A DNA stretch of 64,000 nucleotides from Gibbula magus. Taxonomy: Eukaryota; Mollusca; Gastropoda; Trochida; Trochidae. Of this stretch, positions 11,434 through 24,899 are shown one piece after another. Each line of letters begins with the position of its first letter. The stretch's first letter is position 1. The translations under genes were made by a program, and so were the position numbers. The notes beneath the pieces were generated by a model that made no database searches, had not been told where the DNA came from, and saw only the letters and a program-made list of their open reading frames with translations. The stretch is from contig OW388291.1 in assembly GCA_936450465.1 (NCBI GenBank), positions 33,766,656 through 33,830,655 on the forward strand. The letters run 5' to 3'.

Positions 11434-14400
11434 TCAACCTCGCATGGCAGGGGCAGTGCCGTTGCTGTAATGAAAAATAATATGAATTATTATGCATTAT
11501 CGTGAGCCAAAGAAATATACAAACCGTCATAGTGTGGTAAACAACTTCGATTGTCTGTCGATATTTTCAAACGTCTATAATCTTATTCCGATTTATTTCA
11601 AAATAGCATACAGTGTAAGGCGTGGCTTATAAGTTAGATTACTGCGCATATAGTCGACGCAGTTATATTAGCTCCTGATCATATGGAATATCCCCGGCTA
11701 CAGTGATACTCAATACAGTGTAAATAAGTCTTGATCGTTAGCACCTTCGTAACCACATGCGTAGTGACCGTTAATACAGTGTTATCATTCATTCTCATGA
11801 TTAGTTTTGAAGGGAATACACATGCACAGTGACCACCAATAAAGTATAAATAATTCCTGATTATGATTACTTTCGTAGGGAGTCCACAGGGACAGTGGCC
11901 ACCAATAAAGTATAAATAATTCATGAGCATGATTACTTTCGTAGGGAAAACACAGGGACAGTGGCCACCAATAAAGTATAAATAATTCATGATCACGATT
12001 AGTTTTGAAGGGAATACACAGGGACAGTGACCACCAATAAAGTATAAATAATTCATGATCATGATTACTTGCGTAGGGAATACACAGGGACATAGGCCAC
12101 CAATAAAGTATAAATAATCCTGATCATGATTACTTGCGTAGGGAATACACAGGGACAGTGACCACCAATAAAGTATAAATAATTCATGATCATGATTAGT
12201 TTTGAAGGGAATACACAGGGACAGTGACCACCAATAAAGTATGAATAATTCCTGATCATGATTACTTGCGTAGGGAATACACAGGGACATAGGCCACCAA
12301 TAAAGTATAAATAATTCAAGATCATGATTACTTTCGTAGGGAATCCACAGGCACAGTGACCACCAATAAAGTATAAATAATTCCTGATCATGATTACTTT
12401 CGTAGGGAATCCACAGGGACAGTGGCCACCAATAAAGTATAAATAAATCCAGATCATGATTACTTGCGTAGGGAATACACAGGGATCCGGACGTCGACAT
12501 AGGCCACCAATAAAGTATAAATAATCCTGATCATGATTACTTTCGTAGGGAATCCACAGGGACAGTGGCCACCAATAAAGTATAAATAATTCCAGATCAT
12601 GATTACTTGCGTAGGGAATACACAGGGACATAGGCCATCAATAAAGTATAAATAATCCAGATCATGATTACTTTCGTAGGGAATCCACAGGCACAGTGAC
12701 CACCAATAAAGTATAAATAATTCCTGATCATGATTACTTGCGTAGGGAATACACAGGGGCAGTGGCCACCAATAAAGTATAAATAATTCCTGATCATGAT
12801 TACTTTCGTAGGGAATCCAAAGGCACAGTGACCACCAATAAAGTATAAATAATTCCAGATCATGATTACTTGCGTAGGGAAAACACAGGGACAGTGGCCA
12901 CCAATAAAGTATAAATAATTCATGATCACGATTAGTTTTGAAGGGAATACACAGGGACAGTGACCACCAATAAAGTATAAATAATTCATGATCATGATTA
13001 CTTGCGTAGGGAATACACAGGGACATAGGCCACCAATAAAGTATAAATAATCCTGATCATGATTACTTGCGTAGGGAATACACAGGGACAGTGACCACCA
13101 ATAAAGTATAAATAATTCATGATCATGATTACTTTCGTAGGGAAAACACAGGGACAGTGGCCACCAATAAAGTATAAATAATTCCTGATCACGATTAGTT
13201 TTGAAGGGAATACACAGGGACAGTGACCACCAATAAAATATGAATAATTCATGATCATGATTACTTGCGTAGGGAATACACAGGGACATAAGCCACCAAT
13301 AAAGTATAAATAAGCCTGATCATGATTACTTGCGTAGGGTATACACAGGGACATAGGCCACCAATAAAGTATAAATAATTCCAGATCATGATTACTTTCG
13401 TAGGGAATCCACAGGCACAGTGACCACCAATAAAGTTTAAATAATTCCTAATCATGATTACTTGCGTAGGGAATACACGGGCACAGTGACCACCAATAAA
13501 GTATAAATAATTCCTGATCATGATTACTTTCGTAGGGAATCCACAGGCACGGTGGCCACCAATAAAGTATAAATAATTCCTGATCATGATTACTTGCGTA
13601 GGGAATCAACAGGCACAGTGACCACCAATAAAGTATAAATAATTCCTGATCATGATTACTTGCGTAGGGAATACACAGGGACATAGGCAACCAATAAAAT
13701 ATAAATAATCCAGATCATGATTACTTGCGTAGGGAATCCACAGGGACAGTGGCCACCAATAAAGTATAAATAATTCCTGATCATGATTACTTTCGTAGGG
13801 AATCCACAGGCACAGTGACCACCAATATAGTATAAATAATTCCAGATCATGATTACTTGCGTAGGGAATCAACAGGCACAGTGACCACCAATAAAGTATA
13901 AATAATTCCTATTCATGATTACTTGCGTAGGGAATCCACAGGGACAGTGGCCACCAATAAAGTATAAATAATTCCTGATCATGATTACTTTCGTAGGGAA
14001 TCCACAGGCACAGTGACCACCAATAAAGTATAAATAATTCCTGATCATGATTACTTTCGTAGGGAATACACAGGGACAGTGGCCACCAATAAAGTATAAA
14101 TAAATCCAGATCATGATTACTTGCGTAGGGAATACACAGGGATCCGGACGTCGACATAGGCGACCAATAAAGTATAAATAATCCTGATCATGATTACTTT
14201 CGTAGGGAATCCACAGGGACAGTGGCCACCAATAAAGTATAAATAATTCCAGATCATGATTACTTGCGTAGGGAATACACAGGGACATAGGCCACCAATA
14301 AAGTATAAATAATCCTGATCATGATTACTTGCGTAGGATATCCACAGGCACAGTGACCACCAATAAAGTAAAAATAATTCCAGATCATGATTACTTGCGT

Positions 14401-17400
14401 AGGGAATACACAGGGACATAGGCCACCAATAAAGTATAAATAATCCTGATCATGATTACTTTCGTAGGGAATCCACAGGGACAGTGGCAACCAATAAAGT
14501 ATAAATATTTCCTGATCATGATTACTTGCGTAGGGAACCCACAGGGACAGTGGCCACCAATAAAGTATAAATAATTCCTGATCATGATTACTTTCGTAGG
14601 GAATCCACAGACACAGTGACCACCAATAAAGTATAAATAATTCATGATCATGATTACTTGCGTAGGGAATACACAGGGACATAGACCACCAATAAAGTAT
14701 AAATAATTCCTATTCATGATTACTTGCGTAGGGAATACACAGGGACATAGGCCACCAACAAAGTATAAATAATTCCTGATCATGATTACTTTCGTAGGGA
14801 ATCCACAGACACAGTGACCACCAATAAAGTATAAATAATTCATGATCATGATTACTTGCGTAGGGAATACACAGGGACATAGACCACCAATAAAGTATAA
14901 ATAATTCCTATTCATGATTACTTGCGTAGGGAATACAACGGGACATAGGCCACCAACAAAGTATAAATAATTCCTGATCATGCTTACTTTCGTAGGGAAT
15001 CCACAGGCACAGTGACCACCAATAAAGTATAAATAATTCCTGATAATGATTACTTGCGTAGGGAATACACAGGGACATAGGCCACCAATAAAGTATAAAT
15101 AATTCCTAATCATGATTACTTTCGTAGGGAAAACACAGGGACATAGGCCACCAATAAAGTATAAATAATCCTGATCATGATTACTTGCGTAGGATATCCA
15201 CAGGCACAGTGACCACCAATAAAGTAAAAATAATTCCAGATCATGATTACTTGCGTAGGGAATACACAGGGACATAGGCCACCAATAAAGTATAAATAAT
15301 CCTGATCATGATTACTTTCGTAGGGAATCCACAGGGACAGTGGCAACCAATAAAGTATAAATATTTCCTGATCATGATTACTTGCGTAGGGATTCCACAG
15401 GGACAGTGACCACCAATACAGTATAAATAATTCATGATCATGATTACTTGCGTAGGGAATCCACAGGGACAGTGGCCACCAATAAAGTATAAATAATTCA
15501 TAATCATGATTACTTTCGTAGGGAAAACACAGGGACAGTGGCCACCAATAAAGTATAAATAATTCCTGATCATGATTACTTGCGTAGGGAACCCACAGGG
15601 ACAGTGGCCACCAATAAAGTATAAATAATTCCTGATCATGATTGCTTTCGTAGGGAATCCACAGACACAGTGACCACCAATAAAGTATAAATAATTCATG
15701 ATCATGATTACTTGCGTAGGGAATACACAGGGACATAGACCACCAATAAAGTATAAATAATTCCTATTCATGATTACTTGCGTAGGGAATACACAGGGAC
15801 ATAGGCCACCAACAAAGTATAAATACTTCCTGATCATGATTACTTTCGTAGGGAATCCACAGGCACAGTGACCACCAATAAAGTATAAATAATTCCTGAT
15901 AATGATTACTTGCGTAGGGAATACACAGGGACATAGGCCACCAATAAAGTATAAATAATCCTGATCATGATTACTTTCGTAGGGAATCCACAGGGACAGT
16001 GGCAACCAATAAAGTATAAATATTTCCTGATCATGATTACTTGCGTAGGGATTCCACAGGGACAGTGACCACCAATACAGTATAAATAATTCATGATCAT
16101 GATTACTTGCGTAGGGAATCCACAGGGACAGTGGCCACCAATAAAGTATAAATAATTCATAATCATGATTACTTTCGTAGGGAAAACACAGGGACAGTGG
16201 CCACCAATAAAGTATAAATAATTCCTGATCATGATTACTTGCGTAGGGAACCCACAGGGACAGTGGCCACCAATAAAGTATAAATAATTCCTGATCATGA
16301 TTGCTTTCGTAGGGAATCCACAGACACAGTGACCACCAATAAAGTATAAATAATTCATGATCATGATTACTTGCGTAGGGAATACACAGGGACATAGACC
16401 ACCAATAAAGTATAAATAATTCCTATTCATGATTACTTGCGTAGGGAATACACAGGGACATAGGCCACCAACAAAGTATAAATAATTCCTGATCATGATT
16501 ACTTTCGTAGGGAATCCACAGGCACAGTGACCACCAATAAAGTATAAATAATTCCTGATAATGATTACTTGCGTAGGGAATACACAGGGACATAGGCCAC
16601 CAATAAAGTATAAATAATTCCTAATCATGATTACTTTCGTAGGGAAAACACAGGGACAGTGGCCACCAATAAAGTATAAATAATTCCTGATCATGATTAC
16701 TTTCGTAGGGAATCCACAGGCACAGTGACCACCAATAAAGTATAAATAATTCCTGATCATGATAACTTGCGTAGGGAATACACAGGGACGTAGGCCACCA
16801 ATAAAGTATAAATAATTCCATATCATGATTACTTGCGTAGGGAATACACAGGGACAGTGGCCAGCGATACAGTTTCAATAGTTCCTACTCATGAACACTA
16901 ACTTTAGGAATCAGCATGTCCATGGCAAATCTTTACGACGTAAATAGTTTCCAATTATGATAACTTACGTAGGAAAGCCACATGCACAGTGGCCATCAAC
17001 ACAGTGCCACCTATGATCACATTTGCAGCCACGCTGTTGAGCCACTTGTATACAGTGGCCTGGGCGAACAAAGCAGTCAGCTGGAGACAAGAGGAAACGT
17101 AAGTTAATATATTATCATTTAAGGACAGAAAGGCAAGTTAAGTCACCAGTAGTTTTAAATTCTTTGGTTGTGATCATACAAACAACTGGACCCAAGCTAA
17201 GATAGTCGCAAGCGCCATACATGTCAAATGGTTTCTAATGACTGAAACAGCTAAAGTCCGTGTTACAATTAGAGCAGGTGCTACTTACGGTTGTGGTCCC
17301 CACAAGTGTCTCCTACTACACAAGTACAGATGTTCCTCACACATTTGACGGTATGACCCCCACAGACTTCATGAGTACAGTGGGATACGTCGTCTCCATT

Positions 17401-20400
17401 ACAAGGCTCACTTGCGGTAAGAGCTGAGTAAAACAAGACAAAATGGAAATGGTGGAACCAAGGACATACATGCATGTATACATTATTGTTGTTAACCCCA
17501 GAATACTTCACGATTATTGCTTAGTATGCAGCGGGATTGATTTGAGTTCTCGGCTTTCTGATTGCGGGTTAATCTTTAACTTGGGATGGTTTAAACTTTT
17601 GATATGTCTTTGAAACTTGATATATGTGTGTTTCCTTTTACATAAGACCATTGAATAAGATCTAATCTTTCGTAAATTATCCTTACATGTTAACTGCTTT
17701 TTTAAGGATAAGGAACCCAGGGGTTCTTTTGCTCTCAACGCACTCTTGTTAAATTAGTGTTAGGGGTGTCGGATTATTTTTTTTTGTTGGTTGGCAATGA
17801 TAAAACTTAATGTCATCACATTCAGGTGACAGTAACTCTATAACAAGACTTTTGCAGTAGGACTTGATATACGCTAACATTCCTTGCTGCAGTATACTAA
17901 GTTCTGTGGAAGATTACCTCTACCGATCAGATGTCTTTCTCACAGCCCACCTGTACAGTACATTTACATGGGCTTTCTGGATATAACATTTGTATAAAGT
18001 ACCTCATAATTGGCTAAAGGTTTGATTAACGGTGCATGCTTGGTCCATATAAACTTTTTTTATCTTTAAATTGAGCCTTTCAATCATTGCCAAAATTAAA
18101 GATATGAACTTAAATTTACCGTTTCACCAGTGTAGCAACCTTGGTTTAACAATATGACTTGCCATTCATATGAAGAATATACAAAAACTTTTTCCTTTTC
18201 AATTTCTGATTTAAAACATAAAATTAAATCAGAGATCTTATGTGACCGTAATTAGTGACAAAGTTGTAGATAGCTGACTTCCAATGAACAAGTTTCTGTT
18301 GATTAAGGCATATACATGTAGGTACATTGTGCATACAATAAAATAGAGACCACCGACTCATTCTTCGCATAAGCAAATAGCCGTTTCTTCAGTTGGACAC
18401 ATACAGTACATAACAATCTTGAATCATTCACCTTCTTGCTTGCAAAAGGTTTTTAAATGTCGGTATGTCTACCCCGAGTAATATGGTGTACGGTGAATGG
18501 GTGAATGCGGAATATTCCCTTTGTACATAATTAAGGATTCTGCCCTTTGGGGCAGAATCCTTATTGTTATTGGCGTGTTTTGTTTTTTTATTATTTGCAC
18601 CGATTTTGTCCCCCCTATTCTGCAGAAATGGCTGCAGAGAATTCAACCAAACTTGACAATCTGACAGCCCTTAGTGTGAACTAATTAAATTTAGCTTTTG
18701 GGCCCTATCGTTTCACCCATTAAAGGTCCAGTTCGAATCCAATTTTCGATTTTTAACATAGGAAAAATTTTCAAAATGCACTTAAAGACTTGGAACTTTA
18801 TGCAAAAGATGCGCAATGACCATGCGAGCAAAAAAGTCAATCATGACGAATTCGTAAGTCACGTGGTTTTTCCGCCATTTTGATTTTAGACACATTTTAC
18901 AATTTTCCGACCCCATGCACCTTTGGCAATCTTCTCCTCTGAAGATACTAGCATCTAAGAGCTCAAACTGGCATATATGTGTAGCTAAAGGGTTGGTGAT
19001 TAAACGATAGTCCAAAGCATTAGCGAACCTCTTGTACTTTTTTCACAGTGACCTTTCAAAGTCCGACAATTTTTGAAAATCGCAAAATTCAAAGGGACAT
19101 AACTCAAATACCTACCCATCGAATTTTATGATTTTTTCAGGAGAGTAAGATTGGACTATGGCCTTTATGAATCAATCATAAAATCGCTCGCGAACAGTCA
19201 TTTCCGGTCAAAATAGAGAAAAACTTTAACATGGGGAATTTTTCTAAAATGCCCTTAGAGATTTGTAACTTTTTGCAAAAGATGCGCAAGAACAATACAA
19301 GCAAAAAAGTAAATCATGACCAATTCGTAGGTCACGTGGTTAAGCCGCCATTTCGATTTTCTTAAAATTTGTCTGATTTTGACATGTTAAATTTGGGTCT
19401 AAATAATCCCAGTGACATGCTAGAGACTCGCAACTTATTTTAAAAGACGTTTAATAACTAGACAAGCAAAATATGATACCATTGCGAAGTCGTAGGTCAC
19501 GTGGTTTCGACGCCATATTGAATTTTAACCTTTTTTGATCATGCACTTTTGCGGAAACACCACTTTGAAGACAGTTGCATCTAAGCGCTGAATCTGAGAT
19601 TTATATGCAGCTGAAGCATTCGAGAATAACAAGTTTGTTATATTTTGAGTTAACTCCTAATACTTGTTTCACTATCACCTTTCAAAGTATGGTCATTTTG
19701 AATATATGATAAGTTTGATTTGAACTGACTTGATGAAGATTTTATTGAGGCGTCACTGGACAATAGACCACTCATAATTTGATTTTTGAGTAATTTCTAT
19801 TGTAGAGGCATCGGACATAGCCACGAACTTCTACTTCAACCCGGAAGCAATTCAGAGACAATGCAGTCCATTTCATTTTGATGTGTAAACAGAGGAAATT
19901 CCTTCTTTCGTTTTGACATACATGCTGGGGGGTCGGTCCTGCTAAAGATTATAGATGGTGTTATTGTATCGAGAAATACTGACTGTTGCCGAAAATTACC
20001 AATTTGAAGATAGTCGACTCAGGATAATGACAATATATATGTAAAAGTAGTTCTGATCGAAAACCGGACACTGCACCACGATTAACGCAAATCTATTAGA
20101 CGAATGTGATACAGTACTGCTGTACAGTGTATGTTGACGTAATTGCATCAATGCATCATGATTCTCCCAAGAGCAAAGAAATGATCTTGGACAAAATATC
20201 AACAAGTGCTACATAAATTCCCTTAATTTCGATAAATATTATCGGAACAAAACAGTGTCTTATAGATGTATAAAATATAATCACTAATTTCCCCGAGCAA
20301 AGACAAGAGGACCGGTAGCTGTGTGGTAAGACCGCTGGATTTGTACTCCAGTGGACTGAGTTCAATTCTACCAGTATAAAACTTTTTTGACTTAAATATA

Positions 20401-22344
20401 ATTTCAAATGTTCAAAACTTATTTTCTTTTGTATGTTAAATTGTTTTGACTTGTTTTTGAACTTTTTTCATCTAAAAATTCATATTGGCAACACTGTCAA
20501 GGTTAGTGTACTGGCTACTTTTTGTGGTTGTATTTTTGAATATTTATTTACATGTAACCAATAAGATGAGGTAATGACATATTTTGGTACGTTTGTCGTT
20601 TTGCCGATTTTGGATTTTCGACTTCTTTTATGAGATTTGGGTCCAATAAGTTAAAAATTTAAATCTCATCAACTTTCAAAATCAACTTTCTAAGGTTTTA
20701 GGGTACGTGTCTTCATAAATCTTCCCCTAAATTACAGCCATACATACAAAATCCAACTTCCCAATGCAGGGCATAACTCTTGCCAGTCTTCATTACTGGA
20801 TGATTTAGGCTTTGCAGTATTTACTTAAGAAATCTGTGTTTAGAAATCCAGGCCCGCTATGCATTTCTGGTACAGCGATTCACTATCTGGGCACAACAAA
20901 GCGAGGGGAATAACGCAAGGGTTAAATCAGGCAGTAATGTTTTGTCTGCGTTGTAGATTACACAGTGTCTTCATGTACACGTTGGTCTGTGTCTTCCAAG
21001 TCAGACTTCGTATGCCAAATGGATTTGTCTGTACTGGTTGAGTGAATGGTACATTCTATACGGGTCTCATTGTCTCCTATCCACAAACATTTATTCTGTC
21101 GTTTCTAACACTTTATGAAGCCCTGTTCTACATCTTCATTGTCCTTGCATTTCTAAACTATTTCAATTCTATTCCTTCTCTTTTCTTTTTATTCAAACAT
21201 TATTATCAAATCATATTCTACCTAACCAGTACACCAATTGCTCCCTTTTGAAAATAGGTCTGAAACAACCACTTCCGATCCATTCATTTACGTAAGTACA
21301 TGTACACGCTCACACCATTGTATATTGTCACACAATTGTTCGATTTTAAAATGTAAACTTTGGGTCTCAATAATCATACAGACAAGCTAGAGACAAGCTT
21401 CGCAATTACATCAGAAGGATGGCTTCATTCATTACATTTAATCTGTTTATGCGCAGAATCCGCTTGTCGTCGCTTGCGACTATATTTTCTTATTGCCGTT
21501 GTTTAAGGTTTTGGTGTAAAATAATAAATATGCCTGAACATCGCCTGCCCAAAAAAAGCCTACAATATGACTGTCCATCTTGATAATATGGGTAAAAGTA
21601 CTTGGGCATCAGGTATTCGTAATATGTTGTTTACATATGGCTATGGATTTGTTTGGTTATCCCAAACAGTTGGTGACGTAAAGGCATTTATCAAACATTT
21701 TCGTGCAAGGACAATCGATATATTTAAACAAGACTGGCACTCATCTTTGCATGAAAGTTCACGATGTGATTGTTATCGCAATTTTAAATCTGTTTTAGAA
21801 CCCGAGTCATATCTGTTTAACCTATGTGATAAAACTCTCAGAAATGTCTTCATACGCTTCAGCCTTGGCCTACATGATTTATCCATCAATAAAGGAAGAT
21901 ACTCATGTATAATAAATAAAAAAAAACTGAGGCTCTGTCCATTTTGTAATATCGTAGAAAATGAATTACACTTTTTATTTGTTTGTCCTGTATATAAAGA
22001 TTTAAGGCAACTGTATTTTCCACAATGTCACCATTCCTTTAACAATATTACAAAACTGTATTCAATACTCTCCTGTACATCATCCACAGTACAATATAAT
22101 GTAGCCCTGTAATAATGTACCAAACTATCTTGTATATGGGCCTATGGCCTACATGCAATAATAAACTGATATATTGATTGATTGAATGAGAACTGCTTTT
22201 AGTCCAAATGTTAACAGAATCAAAATGACAGGACGTTGTGATTAGAGGTGTTCAACAACAAACTTGGAGAGGGAGACCATTTTTTAAAAATATTTTCTTA
22301 CCAATACAAGCGCAAATTCCCAAAGCGACGATCAGTGACTTCAT
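11434..22344 (-). CDS. Gene A: secreted 14-Cys peptide, complete 4-exon gene (106 aa)
   Basis: Coding exons in order: 22344-22302 (43 nt), 17423-17289 (135), 17080-16969 (112), 11464-11434 (31, ending TGA). All introns are GT-AG: donors GTAAGA, GTAAGT, GTAAGT; acceptors ACTCAG, CTCCAG, TTACAG; phases 1, 1, 2. Exon 1 is a hydrophobic signal peptide, MKSLIVALGICACI; cleavage near TAS|EP is plausible. Exon 2 has C-x7-C-x4-C-x6-C-x4-C-x-C-x5-C. Exon 3 has C-x6-C-x8-C-x-C-x5-C-x4-C-x-C, ending WHCVDGHCACGFP. Exon 4 adds the tail T-NGTAPAMRG. Fourteen cysteines could form seven disulfides. The layout of two modules each with C-x4-C-x-C recalls molluscan Cvsi protease inhibitors (I84), but I cannot run the comparison. 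Intron 3 carries the 66-bp array; intron 1 carries a LINE end and repeat R1. Confidence 0.85.
11690..16962 (-). repeat. 66-bp satellite array A (about 79 units) in gene A intron 3
   Basis: Each 66-bp unit, read on the minus strand, is the end of exon 3 (GGTCACTGTGCCTGTGGATT then CCCTAC) followed by intron start and about 28 nt of intron. The unit descends from the exon 3/intron 3 junction just to its right (donor 16963-16968). No unit keeps GTAAGT: most have GCAAGT or GAAAGT, and a few between 11800 and 13210 have CAAAACT. 66 is a multiple of 3 and two frames lack stops, so long false ORFs arise, such as 15247-16395. Some units are 65 bp ('AATAATCCTG') and shift the frame, so the array is unlikely to code protein. 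A 12-bp insertion TCCGGACGTCGA recurs at about 12485 and 14142. Both ends are degenerate. Confidence 0.95.
18533..20735 (+). repeat. Dispersed repeat family R1, copy 2
   Basis: Begins with a perfect hairpin (GGATTCTGCC / GGCAGAATCC, 18536-18562) followed by 'TTATTGTTATTGGCG', as in copy 1. 'GTAGGTCACGTGGTT'-type blocks occur three times (near 18855, 19325, 19493), so this copy is internally repeated. It ends near 'AAATCTTCCCCTAAAT', like the end of copy 1. It carries no coding potential. Confidence 0.6.
20311..20375 (+). other. tRNA-like sequence (possible pseudo-tRNA-Thr or SINE head)
   Basis: ACCGGTA and TACCAGT can pair as a 7-bp acceptor stem with one mismatch; CTGGA-TTTGTAC-TCCAG forms a clean anticodon arm with anticodon TGT; box A-like TAGCTGTGTGGTAAGAC and box B-like GAGTTCAATTC are present. 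The T-arm does not pair well and the total is only 65 nt, so this is more likely a decayed tRNA or a SINE head than a functional gene. Confidence 0.4.
21567..22112 (+). pseudogene. LINE ORF2 C-terminus (5'-truncated copy)
   Basis: 181-residue open frame ending with the LINE C-terminal zinc-knuckle segment (LCPFCNIVENELHFLFVCP), preceded by the FIRFSLGLHDLSINKG block. The reverse transcriptase core is absent. The 3' UTR ends in a TTGATTGATTGA tail near 22185, typical of a non-LTR insertion. It lies antisense inside gene A intron 1. Confidence 0.8.
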
Positions 22345-22403
22345 GCTTTCAGAGAGATTTGAATCCAACTGAAATGAAAGGCCTGGGAAGGGTGTTAAAT
22401 GAG

Positions 22404-22416
22404 CACCTGCTTATCT
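22404..22416 (-). promoter_or_regulatory. Conserved promoter element of gene A (GATA + E-box)
   Basis: On the minus strand AGATAAGCAGGTG joins a GATA site (AGATAAG) to an E-box (CAGGTG). It ends 60 nt from the start codon, the same distance as in front of the gene B start. The sequence between motif and ATG is also conserved ('CTTCCCAGGC', 'CAGTTGGATTCAAATCTCTC'). Confidence 0.6.
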
Positions 22417-22935
22417 AGTACATAAACAGATGGAATCTAAATCATAAAGATAAACCAAAAACATCGTGACTTTGTAACACGAATATACACGATATTGAAA
22501 TCCTATGTCCTATGTGTACACTACGTTGTAAGCTCGTGGTTCTGGGTCATACAGAACCTACTCACCTAATATCTTAATCTTACCTACGCGTTCTTTTGTT
22601 TTCACTTGAGGAAACACTCGCTTGGTTAACGATACCTCTAATCAATAAAAAGGCATATTTTTTTAATTATACCAACATTTAAAAGCTGTCCATTAATACA
22701 ATAATTTTAGAATATTAAAACTTCACCCCAACCTCGGCTCCGTCTCTGTCCCTGAGTATGGGAGGTGAGTATTGAATATTTTAAGAAATATATTATATGT
22801 ATTCCTAAATGTGAAATATTGAAGACTTGTTTGCGGGGTTAAGACAAGAGTCATCAGAAGATGACATTACCCTCCCACCAGTCCTACATAAATTGTAAAA
22901 CACGTCTTTGAGAGATAATTGTATATCTAAACTCA

Positions 22936-23449
22936 CCGGCAAAAGAAACTTGTCACCTCAGTTGATTTTATCATATGTATGATTTTCAATTGCAAATATC
23001 TCAAGTTTTCGAAATGATAATCTAAAACTGAAAAGTACAGGTGTTTAGTCAGTCGTCAAAGAATACGTCTACATGTCTTTTTAATTTTAAAAAGAAATGA
23101 AATTTTAAATTTTAAACTTCTTCAAAAGTTATTTTTAATGATACGCAACTGTCCATTGACATATAAGACATATTCTATGTGAAAATTGATAAATGTGCCT
23201 GATTTCTGCACACATTTACAACTTTTTAAACATGGTAGGGATCAGGTTGGTGGGAATTTCATTTATTACCCCTGTCTTCATTAAACAAAGAAATTTTAAC
23301 TAAAATGTAACCACATTCACTAATTAATTCATCCAAACTACTGCAGATAAGTACTGTATTATTGTATCTTGTCACAGTAAAATGCATCTGATTTCTTTTA
23401 AATATTGCATTAATCAAAACCAACTGAGGTGATAACTTTCTTTTGCCGG
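22936..23449. mobile_element. MITE family M1, copy 1
   Basis: Ends CCGGCAAAAGAAACTT...CACCTCAGTT and AACTGAGGTG...CTTTCTTTTGCCGG. The interior matches copy 2 at 38629-39130 almost throughout. Length about 514 bp, no transposase. Confidence 0.8.
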
Positions 23450-23517
23450 ATAGTTTATTACTTCAGCTAGTAGGTAATATACATGCTGAGTTTCAGGTAT
23501 GATGACATTCTCTTCCC

Positions 23518-24019
23518 AAAGAGGTTACTCCCTTCACATTTCCGATCCTAACTTCTGTTCTACATGGCTTGAAATCGAGTGCAAATTGAGTGTCCTGATT
23601 GGTTGCAATTGAATCTAGTTGTGGAATCAGCGATGCCGTTGTAAAAGTGACATTTGCCAATGACACGTCATAATGATAAAATAAACATAAGATGAACGTT
23701 TTCTCTTTTAATATGTTTTCCTCGTGTTTGTAAATAAAGAGTACCAAATCAGAGACAAATACCCAAAATAGTTTATTTGTGTTATTTATCAGACATATTC
23801 GAAGGACATATGCTAATGAGCAAGACCCTTTATTAGAGTCAAGTGCCAAGGTCTTTGAAGGCCGCTGAAAGATGAGTTTTCATTGGTTAAAAACAGGGAT
23901 ATAGTATGAGGTTCCCTTTTGCCCCGCTGGGGAATTTTGCTGGTGTCTAGAAATTCAGGCCATGTAGAACAGAGGTTAGGATAGGACAACTGAAGAGAGT
24001 AACCTCTTTTGGAAGAGAA
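23518..24019. mobile_element. MITE family M4, copy 2
   Basis: Long imperfect terminal inverted repeat of about 50 bp: 'TTCTCTTCCCAAAGAGGTTA' at the left and 'TAACCTCTTTTGGAAGAGAA' at the right. Interior shared with copy 1 at 4706-5275. Confidence 0.75.
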
Positions 24020-24470
24020 TAATTCAGCAGAGGAATTGACAAGTTCGCACTGATTAACCCGTCCATCAGCTGACAAGACTCTGCTTTTCGCGTGCTATAT
24101 CCGGGAGTTCTATGTCGTTTTTTAAGCAACTGAAACTCTCGGCACAGTTTACTTGTTGAAAAGCTCTATCATATTCATGTATGTATAAAGTAGGATATTT
24201 GTTGATAAGAAATATAGAACAAGCTTCATGAGAATATTTTATGTCGTTTAGGTACAGTCAATTTTGAAGTCATTTATATTAGGGAAAAGGTGACATACTG
24301 TGAACTTTCTGGAACAAGATTTGTGGACCCCTGCACTAATGTTGTCAATGTTTTATGCTTAACTGTCCACTTTTTTATGAAAGCATTCAATGTTCTTGAA
24401 CTTTTGCACACGTAGGTGTAAAATTTAAATTGCATATTTTGTTTAGCAGTAATGATCCCTTAAAGGCGCT

Positions 24471-24899
24471 GTAGCACATTATTTAAAGTTTATATAATAT
24501 ATTGGTACGTTAATGGGTAAAACATCTCATTACACGACCCGATAAGCCGTATCAACAGAAAATGGTTATCCGTATTGAAATAAAATGAGGTATAAAGGTA
24601 TAAGGCGACGTGGTGTGGAACTCCTCAGTGTGAGAGGTAGATTTGTAGATCTGATGCGAATTTGAGAGTTCAAACAGCAAGATAATTAACCATTCCATCA
24701 TCGTACCATATTAAAAACTTTACTCTGAATGTTAAGGTATTGCTACATCAATCAGATCACTTGAACTACCTTCGATTGGTGATTTAATGTGAACGTATTG
24801 AAAGGGTCGATCGATGGGAAAAGTACTACTTATTTATATTATTATCAAATTGTGAGATACTTTATGTCAGTCAGAAAAACGCGCTACGGCGCCTTTTTA
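24471..24899. mobile_element. MITE family M2, diverged copy
   Basis: Ends TTAAAGGCGCTGTAGCAC and GCGCTACGGCGCCTTTTTAA form an inverted repeat. The M2 family (AAAGGGGCAGTAGCACG-type ends) recurs at 32958, 50376 and 53948. Confidence 0.6.

Larger units (their letters stand above)
17424..22301. other. Gene A intron 1
   Basis: Holds repeat R1 copy 2 (18533-20735), a tRNA-like sequence (20311-20375) and a LINE 3' end on the opposite strand (21567-22185). The segment 17520-18530 has nothing I recognise. Confidence 0.5.

Noticed and set aside
11679..16878. Long minus-strand ORFs (up to 382 codons) coding ELFILYWWSLCLWIPYESNH-type repeats
   Set aside because: They follow from a 66-bp (22-codon) repeat with two stop-free frames. 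Frames switch wherever a unit is 65 bp, and they overlap one another. They lie in intron 3 of gene A.
20311..20375. Functional tRNA-Thr gene
   Set aside because: Short, poor T-arm pairing; listed only as tRNA-like.
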